Shown here piece by piece: positions 33,863-41,329 of a stretch of 55,500 bases of DNA. How positions within the stretch are numbered: the stretch's first letter is position 1; each line of letters opens with the position of its first letter. The stretch comes from Bacteroidetes bacterium HGW-Bacteroidetes-4. Lineage in GTDB: Bacteria; Bacteroidota; Bacteroidia; Bacteroidales; SZUA-534. The notes beneath the pieces are model-generated. The model saw nothing but the letters and a program-made list of their open reading frames with translations. It was not told the DNA's origin and did no database searches. Both the position numbers and the translations under genes were made by a program. Where the stretch lies: the NCBI GenBank assembly GCA_002840905.1, contig PHDD01000024.1, positions 1 to 55,500 of the forward strand. Direction: 5' to 3'.

Positions 33863-35041
33863 TTACAATTCAACTGCCGACAATTCAGCAAGCGCTTTTT
33901 GGTAATCGCGTTCAGCCTCCAAGGTTCGGTTCACCATATTGTAGTACAGGCCTAATTCGACCATGTAATCTAATAGGGAAATCTCACCCGAATCGAGCGC
34001 TTTTTTGAGCAACACGGTACTGTTCGCCGTTGTTAACGATTGTCGGTAAGCCTCGGCTATGTTTTTCAACCCCACAGCGCGGTTATACTGAATTTGAAGC
34101 TGGTTGTAAAATTGTTGTTTGCTATCGGTTTCGCGCGATTGGGCTGCAATAACCGCTGCATTTGCCTGTTTTACACGATTCTTGTTTTCCCACAAAGGGA
34201 CTGAAACGCCAACTGTAAGACCTTGGAAGTTTTGTCCAACCACCTTTTCACTCATGTAACCTGCCGAAAACGTTGGCAATGACATCGCTTTGTTCAATGA
34301 AACCTGCTTTTGGCTTACTACAACTTCTTGTTTGATGTAAGCCAGAATGGGATTCTTTTGTTCGGCCTGTACATACCACTCGTCAAAATTAAGCAGAGGT
34401 TGATTCTGGTTAAAATTCGCCTCATCCATGGATAAATCCATTCCTCCATTCAGCCTTTTAAGTTGAGACAAAAGTGCATTGCGTTCAACTTCAATACCTG
34501 ATAATTCACCTTTAATGGCAGAGAGGCTCAACTGCGCTTTGTTGTATTCCAATATATTGGCATCACCGCTATTTAAACGGTTTTGATACCCTGTTGCAAT
34601 GGTTTCGGCATGTTGCAACCTTATTTGCAACTCCTTTTTCAGGGCGTTGAAATAGATCAACTCAATGCAATACTGTTTTGCTTCCAACAAAAGGTGCATT
34701 CTTTCAGCTTTGTATTGCCATTCGACCAAACCATTGCGCTCATTGGCAATTTTGCTTTTCTTGCCGGTGATAGTTGGAATATCAAATGTTTGAACGATGC
34801 TGAAATCGGTACGATTTCCTATATCAACCGGATTACCCCAAAGATAGTTGAAGCCAACCTCGGGGTTTGTAAGGTATATCCCGGTTTTGTTTTCTAACTT
34901 TTGTGATTCGGCCGTCTCTCTAAGCGCCTTTAATGTTTGATTGTTTTCTTCAATCGCTTTCAAGGCCGTTTCGATACCGTTTTGGGCATTAAGCGAAATA
35001 GTCGCAAACAATGCCATTATACTGATTACTATTGCTTTCAT
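33863..35041 (-). CDS. TolC-like outer-membrane channel of the RND metal exporter (CusC/CzcC type)
   Basis: The 392-aa protein begins at ATG 35041 with a signal peptide (MKAIVISIMALFATISLNAQ) and has the duplicated helical-barrel pattern of outer-membrane efflux proteins, with NPEVGFNYLWGNP near the front and LLDYMVELGLYYNMVNRTL near the end. It passes metal ions from the CzcA pump outside. The same frame is open to 35131 through the leader peptide, but the signal peptide fixes the mature gene start. It follows the pump gene. Confidence 0.88.
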   Translation of the reverse strand: MKAIVISIMALFATISLNAQNGIETALKAIEENNQTLKALRETAESQKLENKTGIYLTNPEVGFNYLWGNPVDIGNRTDFSIVQTFDIPTITGKKSKIANERNGLVEWQYKAERMHLLLEAKQYCIELIYFNALKKELQIRLQHAETIATGYQNRLNSGDANILEYNKAQLSLSAIKGELSGIEVERNALLSQLKRLNGGMDLSMDEANFNQNQPLLNFDEWYVQAEQKNPILAYIKQEVVVSQKQVSLNKAMSLPTFSAGYMSEKVVGQNFQGLTVGVSVPLWENKNRVKQANAAVIAAQSRETDSKQQFYNQLQIQYNRAVGLKNIAEAYRQSLTTANSTVLLKKALDSGEISLLDYMVELGLYYNMVNRTLEAERDYQKALAELSAVEL

Positions 35042-35133
35042 GTGATTATGTTTTTGTTTTTCATTTGCCACATGGAACTCGCATGTAATTCTCCTCATTG
35101 ATTTTGTTTGTAGCGAACATGCTCGTTTCATAT
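35041..35133 (-). promoter_or_regulatory. Leader element, copy B (MKRA...EFH.A peptide)
   Basis: From ATG 35131 the peptide reads MKRACSLQTKSMRR, then ITCEFHVANE, matching copy A at 21640-21734 at M-K-R-A, S, R-R, I and E-F-H-x-A. GCTCGTTTCATAT (35121-35133) and ATGGAACTCGC (35072-35082) on the plus strand are the same as in copy A with the same spacing. Here the frame runs on without a stop into the TolC gene. It lies between the pump gene stop and the TolC signal peptide. I infer a translated leader or RNA control element. Confidence 0.6.
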
Positions 35134-38100
35134 TAATCTTGTTTTTCGGTTATTTCATCATCTTCCATCACCTCTCTTACAATTGTTTTGTTTGTAAGAA
35201 GGTACATGATTGGGATGATAAAACCGTTTAGTAATGTTGATGTTAACAATCCACCAAGAATAACCTTGGCCATCGGACTTTGGATTTCATTGCCCGGCAA
35301 ATCACCACCTAAAGCAAGTGGAACCAGTGCAAAAGCAGATGATAAGGCTGTCATCAATATGGGATTCAGGCGGTCTAAGGAACCATGAATTACGCTTTCA
35401 AACTTTGACAAACCTTCGTTTTGCAAATCGTTGTAACGTGAGATGAGCAGCATTCCGTTTCGGGTTGCGATACCAAATAGAGAGATAAAACCAATAATTG
35501 CAGGAATGCTAATTATTCCACCTGTAAAAAATATAGTAAAAACGCCACCAATAAGAGCAATTGGAAGATTCAAGAGTATTACCACCGATTCGGTTACACT
35601 TCTGAATTGGGCAAATATCAGCAAGAAAATAACCATAATTGAGAAAATGGAAGTAATAAGCAGCGTTTTTGATGCTGCTTCTTCGCTTTCAAATTGCCCT
35701 CCGTACTCAATGTGATATCCTTCAGGCAAAGTAATTTTCTCATTCACCGTTTTTTGAATATCATTTACAACGCCTCTCAAATCACGCTCAGCAACATTGG
35801 CCGAAATAACAATCTTTCGGGCAACATTTTCCCTATTGATTGTATTGGGGCCGGTTGATGATGTAATTTCCGCAATGTTTCCCAGTGGTATCATCCGTCC
35901 GTTGGCATCCACTATCAGGCTTTTGATTCTGTCGGCTGTTTCCCTGCTATCGTCATTTACTTTTAGGGTGAGGTCGAAAGACCTGTTGCCTTCATACACC
36001 TGAGAAACGACCTCGCCTGCCAACATAACATTAATAATCTCACCAAATTCAGGAAGGGTAATACCATATTTTGCCATCACCTCCCTTTTAGGAACAATCT
36101 TTAATTGCGGCCGTTCTATCTGTTGTTCCACATTCAAGTCGGCAATTCCGTCAATGCCTTCGATGGAAGCTTTAATTTGGTTTCCCAACGAGAACATCTT
36201 ATTCAGGTCAGTACCAAACAGCTTGATTGCGATATTGGCTCGTGTTCCTGAAAGCATCGCGTCGATACGGTGAGAAATGGGTTGTCCTATCTCAATATTG
36301 ACACCGGGTAACACTTTCATCTTTTCACGAATTTCAGCCAATACCTCGTCTTTTGAGCGTTTATCGAGTGTAAAGGGTGCTTCAATTTCCGACACATTCA
36401 CGCCCAAGGCATGTTCATCCAATTCGGCACGACCGGTTTTACGAGCAACAGTTTGGACTTCGGGAATTGAGAGGAGAATATCTTCGGCTATACGCCCTAT
36501 CTTGTCCGACTCATCAATTGAAATACCCGGAACGGTGCTTACATTAATCGTAAATGAACCTTCGTTAAACGGCGGTAAGAAACTTCTGCCCAAAGAAAAG
36601 AAAACGATTAAAGATGCAACCAAAACCACACCGGTAGTACCAATTACCCACTTTTTGTGATTAAGAGTCCATCTGAGGGCTTTTTCATATACATTCTTTA
36701 GTCTCCGTACTATAAAGGGTTCTTGCTCAGGCTTGTCGTTTTTTCGGGGTTTGCCCAATAAATAACTGCATAAAACCGGTGTAAGGGTAAGCGCCACAAT
36801 GGTAGATGCTATTAATGCCGCAATGAATGCTACACCAAGAGGAGCCAACATGCGACCTTCCATACCGGAAAGAAAGAACAGGGGAACAAAACTGGCTATA
36901 ATGATGAGCGTTGAGTTCAAGATAGGCATTCGTACTTCTTTAGACGCTTCGAAAACAACTGTCATTATTGATTTTTGCTCCTCAATAGGTTTCAGCCTGT
37001 TTTCCCTTAACCGTTTAAATACATTTTCCACATCTACAATAGCATCATCCACCAAAGAGCCAATAGCAATAGCCATGCCCCCCAAACTCATTGTATTGAT
37101 GGTAAGCCCCATGAATTTGAGCGAGAGTATTGCAAAAACCAAAGAAAGAGGAATCGTTACAAGAGAGATAATGGTTGTACGGGCATTCATCAAGAAGATA
37201 ATCAATATAATTATCACAAAAAATCCTCCTTCGTAGATGGATTTTTTCACATTATTGATTGAATTATCAATGAAACGAGCCTGACGGAAAATATCTGTGG
37301 CTATTTTCACATCTGCCGGCATGGTTTTTTGCAAGTCGGCAAGCGAATTATCCAGTTTTTGAGTTAAATCTAATGTGCTGGTTGCCGGTTGCTTGGTGAT
37401 GGTCAATAAAACAGCAGGTTTGCCATGGTTTGACGCAATACCCAATTTAGGCGCTTTATTGCCAATTTGCACATCTGCAATTGTTTCGAGTAATATCGGA
37501 ACATCATTGGTTGTTTTAATGACAGCTTTACCCAATTCAGAAGCCTTATTGGTGGAAAGTACGCCCCGTATAATGTATTCGTTTCCAAATTCGTATAAAA
37601 CACCTCCAGCGGCGTTCTGATTCATTTCTGTAACTACGCTTATCACTTCATCCATCCCGATGCCGTAATGCTTCATCTTTTCAGGATTGAGTAAAATCTG
37701 GTATTCCTTTATTTCGCCTCCAAGCACTGTAACCTGCGCTACTCCGCCTGTGGACAACAGACGTGGACGGATAGTCCAGTCGGCCAATGTCCGTAAATCT
37801 TGCAATGAAGTGGAATCGGCTGTAAGACCGACTATCATTACTTCACCAAGTATCGATGATTGAGGTCCTAATGTTGGGTTTCCAACATTTGAGGGCAACG
37901 CATCTTTCACTACAGATAATTTTTCTGAAACGATTTGACGGTCGCGGTAAATATCCGTTCCCCAGTTAAATTCAACCCATACAATAGAAAATCCGGTGGT
38001 TGAAGATGAACGGACACGGCGCACATCTGTAGCTCCATTCAATGCCGTTTCAACAGGAAAAGTAACCAGGCGTTCCACTTCTTCGGGCGCCATCCCCTTT

Positions 38101-38258
38101 GCTTCTGTCATCACCACTACGGTAGGTGCATTCAAATCGGGAAATACATCCACTTCCATATTAACCGCAGTATAAGTCCCTGTCAGCATTAATAATATGG
38201 ATGCCACTAAAACAACCATCCGATTGTTTAGCGAAAATTTTATTATTTTATTTAACAT
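35133..38258 (-). CDS. CzcA/CusA-family heavy-metal RND efflux pump
   Basis: The 1041-aa inner-membrane proton-driven pump has twelve helices in two halves, with GSLVDDAIVDVENVFKRL in TM4. It works with the adaptor at 38277 and the channel at 33863. The TM4 motif differs from the DFG...DGA..MVEN form of classical CzcA, so I leave the metal open (Cu/Ag or Zn/Co/Cd group). Full length with no break. It is followed directly by the leader element. Confidence 0.95.
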   Translation of the reverse strand: MLNKIIKFSLNNRMVVLVASILLMLTGTYTAVNMEVDVFPDLNAPTVVVMTEAKGMAPEEVERLVTFPVETALNGATDVRRVRSSSTTGFSIVWVEFNWGTDIYRDRQIVSEKLSVVKDALPSNVGNPTLGPQSSILGEVMIVGLTADSTSLQDLRTLADWTIRPRLLSTGGVAQVTVLGGEIKEYQILLNPEKMKHYGIGMDEVISVVTEMNQNAAGGVLYEFGNEYIIRGVLSTNKASELGKAVIKTTNDVPILLETIADVQIGNKAPKLGIASNHGKPAVLLTITKQPATSTLDLTQKLDNSLADLQKTMPADVKIATDIFRQARFIDNSINNVKKSIYEGGFFVIIILIIFLMNARTTIISLVTIPLSLVFAILSLKFMGLTINTMSLGGMAIAIGSLVDDAIVDVENVFKRLRENRLKPIEEQKSIMTVVFEASKEVRMPILNSTLIIIASFVPLFFLSGMEGRMLAPLGVAFIAALIASTIVALTLTPVLCSYLLGKPRKNDKPEQEPFIVRRLKNVYEKALRWTLNHKKWVIGTTGVVLVASLIVFFSLGRSFLPPFNEGSFTINVSTVPGISIDESDKIGRIAEDILLSIPEVQTVARKTGRAELDEHALGVNVSEIEAPFTLDKRSKDEVLAEIREKMKVLPGVNIEIGQPISHRIDAMLSGTRANIAIKLFGTDLNKMFSLGNQIKASIEGIDGIADLNVEQQIERPQLKIVPKREVMAKYGITLPEFGEIINVMLAGEVVSQVYEGNRSFDLTLKVNDDSRETADRIKSLIVDANGRMIPLGNIAEITSSTGPNTINRENVARKIVISANVAERDLRGVVNDIQKTVNEKITLPEGYHIEYGGQFESEEAASKTLLITSIFSIMVIFLLIFAQFRSVTESVVILLNLPIALIGGVFTIFFTGGIISIPAIIGFISLFGIATRNGMLLISRYNDLQNEGLSKFESVIHGSLDRLNPILMTALSSAFALVPLALGGDLPGNEIQSPMAKVILGGLLTSTLLNGFIIPIMYLLTNKTIVREVMEDDEITEKQD

Positions 38259-38276
38259 TGCGAATCGTGTTTAGGG

Positions 38277-39653
38277 TTAATGAGAGTGACCTTCTGGCAT
38301 TACCGATGACGTTGCAGCCAGTTTTACCTGATACACACCAGTTACAACTACCTTATCACCATTGGTCAACCCGGAAAGGATTTGTACCCTTTCGCCGTTG
38401 TTTTGACCAAGCGTTACCTCCTGCTTTTTATAACCTTCTTCATCCAATTGCAGGTAAACAAAATTCAGTCCTTGTTCCTCTGTAATTGAAGAAACGGGCA
38501 CAGAAATAACATCATTCTGAGGAGATGATAAAAGGTAAACTTCGGTAAATGCACCCGGAATAAAGTCCCCGATATTGTCAAATTCAAAAGTTACCGGAAT
38601 GTAAAAAGTCTGGTCACCCGACGATTTTCCGTAGGATAATAACTTCCCATTCAAATCGGATAGTCTATAAAGGGTGTTATCGTAAGCGGGCTTAAAGTTG
38701 GCGCTGTTTATGCTTTTAAGCATTTTGTAATGCCTCTCCGATACTTCCGCCCTTAATTGCAAGCGCTTGTTTTGCGAAACGGTTGCTATTGGCTGACCCA
38801 CTGAAACATACTCACCCTGCGCTACCAACCTGTTTTTAATATATCCGCTAATCGGGGAGGATACACTAACACCTGTTGCCGTAATATTGAGCGACTGTGC
38901 CTCGTAAGCTGTTTTTGCCGTTTCATAACGCAGCTTGGTTTGTTCAAACTCTTTTGTCGAAATAATCTGGTCTTTTACCAGAATTTCAGCACGTTGGTAT
39001 TCTTTCAGCGCTGTTTCGTAAGCAATTTTCGCTTTAGCCGCAGGGTCGCCCTCTAGCAGTTTTTTGGCTGATATAGTTACAAGCGATTGACCGGCACTCA
39101 CAGCAGTGCCTTCAGTAATCGAGGAGTTTGTAAATGAAATAATTCCATTTGATGTGGCTGCAATAACAACTTCATTACCCTGTGGAGCCTGTATTTGTCC
39201 GCTTGTTTTAATGGCACTGTAAAAAATTCCGGGAGATACGGTTTCCGTAGTAAGCTTTGCTAATTCAGCCTGCTTTTTTGAAAAAGAAATCTCATCGGTA
39301 TGTTCACTTTCTTTCTCATGATTGTGACCATCACCATCTTCATGGTTAGCTTCGTCTGTTGAGTGGTCATGCCCATCGCCTTCCTCATGTTCATGGCCTA
39401 TTTCATCGGAATGATTGTGACCATCACCTTCTGAATGTTCTTGGCTTTTGTCAGAGGAGTGGTCGTGCCCATCGCCTACCTCATGTTCATGCCCATTGTC
39501 AACTTCTTCGGCATGTGTTTCTGCGGCATGACCGTGCTCATCTGTTTTTTTTCCTTTGCAGCCAGTAAAAGCAATTAAACTACTAATTACTAAGAGACTG
39601 ATGTTGTATTTTAATGTTCTCTTTATTGAAAGAGCTATAATTTTCATTGACAT
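38277..39653 (-). CDS. Periplasmic adaptor lipoprotein of the RND exporter, with His/Asp-rich N-terminus
   Basis: The 458-aa CusB/CzcB-type protein has a lipoprotein signal with lipobox AFTGC (C32). A very His-, Asp- and Glu-rich segment (about 37-125) with repeated GDGH[DN]H follows and probably buffers metal ions. Then come the barrel-sandwich hybrid, hairpin and beta-barrel domains (about 130-450), including GNEVVIAATSNGIISFTNSS. It connects the pump to the channel. It ends with PEGHSH. It lies 18 nt before the pump gene. Confidence 0.9.
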   Translation of the reverse strand: MSMKIIALSIKRTLKYNISLLVISSLIAFTGCKGKKTDEHGHAAETHAEEVDNGHEHEVGDGHDHSSDKSQEHSEGDGHNHSDEIGHEHEEGDGHDHSTDEANHEDGDGHNHEKESEHTDEISFSKKQAELAKLTTETVSPGIFYSAIKTSGQIQAPQGNEVVIAATSNGIISFTNSSITEGTAVSAGQSLVTISAKKLLEGDPAAKAKIAYETALKEYQRAEILVKDQIISTKEFEQTKLRYETAKTAYEAQSLNITATGVSVSSPISGYIKNRLVAQGEYVSVGQPIATVSQNKRLQLRAEVSERHYKMLKSINSANFKPAYDNTLYRLSDLNGKLLSYGKSSGDQTFYIPVTFEFDNIGDFIPGAFTEVYLLSSPQNDVISVPVSSITEEQGLNFVYLQLDEEGYKKQEVTLGQNNGERVQILSGLTNGDKVVVTGVYQVKLAATSSVMPEGHSH

Positions 39654-39687
39654 CTTGTGTTGATTTTATTTGTTGTTAAAACTTTAT

Positions 39688-40155
39688 TTACTTTACTGAT
39701 TCGTAATAGTGGTTGAATGTTTCCTCGTTCTTAAAGAAAACCAGTTCCGGTTTCCCTTTATCTTTAAGCCCAATTAATGCTTCGGACTTGTTGATTGAAT
39801 CCCCCGAAAAAGCATCGCGAACCATTGCAACTTTCGTAAAGTGATTTACCAAATGATTGAAGCATTTTTGGCTACAGAAATAATAAACCTTGTCATTATA
39901 AACGACTTTTGAAGTTTTATGAATCTGTAAGTTATCGCCGTTCATACAAGCCCATTCGCCGGGAATTTCCTTGCCATACCAAGCCCATTTGTGATACAGA
40001 AACTTGGTATCGCACCCATAGGTGTAGAAAGTAAGAACAGAAAATGTGACAACTATCAATATGCTAAAACTGATAATCAGTGTTCGATTAAACTTTTTGT
40101 CCTCGATTTCCTGTTTTTCCCGTAATTGATGCTTGCTTAACTTCTTCTTTTTCAT
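39688..40155 (-). CDS. Membrane-anchored TRASH-like metal-binding protein
   Basis: The 155-aa protein has a basic N-terminus, one membrane helix (about 26-46, RTLIISFSILIVVTFSVLTFYTY with flanking residues), then a soluble part with YYFCSQKCFNHLVNHF, the cysteine spacing of TRASH/YHS metal-binding domains, and a few further cysteines (YGCD, WACMN). It could deliver or sense copper-like ions for the exporter. It precedes the adaptor gene in the same operon. Confidence 0.65.
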   Translation of the reverse strand: MKKKKLSKHQLREKQEIEDKKFNRTLIISFSILIVVTFSVLTFYTYGCDTKFLYHKWAWYGKEIPGEWACMNGDNLQIHKTSKVVYNDKVYYFCSQKCFNHLVNHFTKVAMVRDAFSGDSINKSEALIGLKDKGKPELVFFKNEETFNHYYESVK

Positions 40156-40219
40156 GTCAAAAAGATTAAGATAAACATGCAGACCAGCTGTTTTGCCGGC
40201 CTGTTAATTGAAACAAAAG

Positions 40220-40618
40220 TTAAGCAATTGCAGGAGGTGCCCGAAGTAAGTGGGCGGTATAGAAATATTGTTTTTTGAAAATGGCATGGTTGCCAAAAAA
40301 GGTTGTGGGAATGTCGATTACAGGTGGAGTTTCGATTTGAATTACAACTCCAGCTGTGAAAAAATTGAGATGGTCAGATAAAGACTTGTTTAAAGATATG
40401 GTGCTAGTCCTTTCTGATACCAGAATATTAAATGCGTGACAATGTGTGTCTGGCTTTTCCTGATTTTGCCCATGAACAGGCACCTCACAGGCCGATTCCT
40501 CTTCAGATGAGTGCGAAATCTCAAAATGGTGATGATGCGGCACAACAGTATGAGCCAATATAATCAGCCCAGCCAAAAAGGTAAATATCCTTTCTATATG
40601 TTGTCCTTTAAAATTCAC
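40220..40618 (-). CDS. Small His-rich membrane-targeted protein heading the efflux operon
   Basis: The 132-aa protein opens with a membrane or signal segment (FTFLAGLIILAHTVV) then PHHHHFEISHSSEE and a Cys/His pair (SACEV, DTHCHAFN). VPHHHH proteins at this position are common in Bacteroidetes Cus-like operons and are thought to bind metal. It is the first gene after the operator at 40671-40685. The function is inferred from position and composition. Confidence 0.7.
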   Translation of the reverse strand: MNFKGQHIERIFTFLAGLIILAHTVVPHHHHFEISHSSEEESACEVPVHGQNQEKPDTHCHAFNILVSERTSTISLNKSLSDHLNFFTAGVVIQIETPPVIDIPTTFFGNHAIFKKQYFYTAHLLRAPPAIA

Positions 40619-40670
40619 CTGCTTCTAAAGATTAATCAATTATATAACGCCAAAGATATAAAAAAGTTGA

Positions 40671-40685
40671 TGCAACCGGGTTGCA
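40671..40685 (-). promoter_or_regulatory. Perfect TGCAACC-G-GGTTGCA palindrome, candidate Fur-type operator
   Basis: TGCAACCGGGTTGCA has 7-bp perfect arms around one base, sits 53 nt upstream of the efflux operon's first start and just after the stop of fur copy 2. Its sister site is at 33378-33392. I infer that one of the two Fur paralogues binds here and represses metal efflux. Confidence 0.6.
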
Positions 40686-40689
40686 AAGT

Positions 40690-41109
40690 TTATTTGTCGC
40701 AGCTGGGACACACCCCTCTCACTACCATGTTCACACTTTCTAGTTGAAATTTGGCTGGTAAATTAATTTTGGGAACGGCTACATCTGTAAGGCAATAAGT
40801 CTGCCCACAAACGGTACATAAAAAATGAACATGAAGGTCTTCGGGGTGGCATTCACAGGCTTCTTGGCACAAAGCATATTTTACCGAACCCGTGCCATCA
40901 TCGATGCTGTGAATTAGCTTGTTTTCTACAAAAGTTTTAAGCGTTCGGTACAATGTGGTCTTGTCCGCCTTTTCAAATTTGTTTTCCAGCTCCGGTAAAC
41001 TTATGGCTGTTTTTTGTTCATTCAAGACCTGCAAAACCAACTGTCGCATAGAAGTTGGTTTGATGTTCCGGGTTTGGAGTTGTTTGTCAATATCTTCTTT
41101 CATTTGCAA
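40690..41109 (-). CDS. Fur-family metal-responsive repressor (copy 2)
   Basis: The 139-aa protein has the winged helix with NIKPTSMRQLVLQVL and TTLYRTLKTF, and the metal domain HVHFLCTVCGQTYCL and RGVCPSCDK with two CxxC pairs. It aligns with copy 1 along its whole length (both contain IDDG[TS]GS[VL]KY). It most likely controls the operon it precedes. A perfect CCATTAATGG palindrome at 41142-41151 lies 33 nt upstream of its start. The 41110-41329 gap beyond holds no gene. Confidence 0.88.
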   Translation of the reverse strand: MQMKEDIDKQLQTRNIKPTSMRQLVLQVLNEQKTAISLPELENKFEKADKTTLYRTLKTFVENKLIHSIDDGTGSVKYALCQEACECHPEDLHVHFLCTVCGQTYCLTDVAVPKINLPAKFQLESVNMVVRGVCPSCDK

Positions 41110-41329
41110 GATTACAAAAAACAGTGAGTTAATAATTCAAGCCATTAATGGTAAATGTTGCCAAAGTTTCCTGCCCATAATGCCAGCAGAAGAAAAGGCT
41201 AATATTCCAATATTAAAAATGCGAAGAATCGTTCTTTGCCTATCTGAATAGAGTGTAGCAAATTCGGCATTGTGTTTAGCTTGTGTTAATTATGCCCAGA
41301 TTCTGTTCCTCATTATTTTGCTGATTAAA

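Noticed and set aside
37268-37280. ATGAAACGAGC within the RND pump gene, like the leader start
   Set aside because: It lies on the opposite strand in coding DNA and lacks the second block ATGGAACTCGC at the right spacing.
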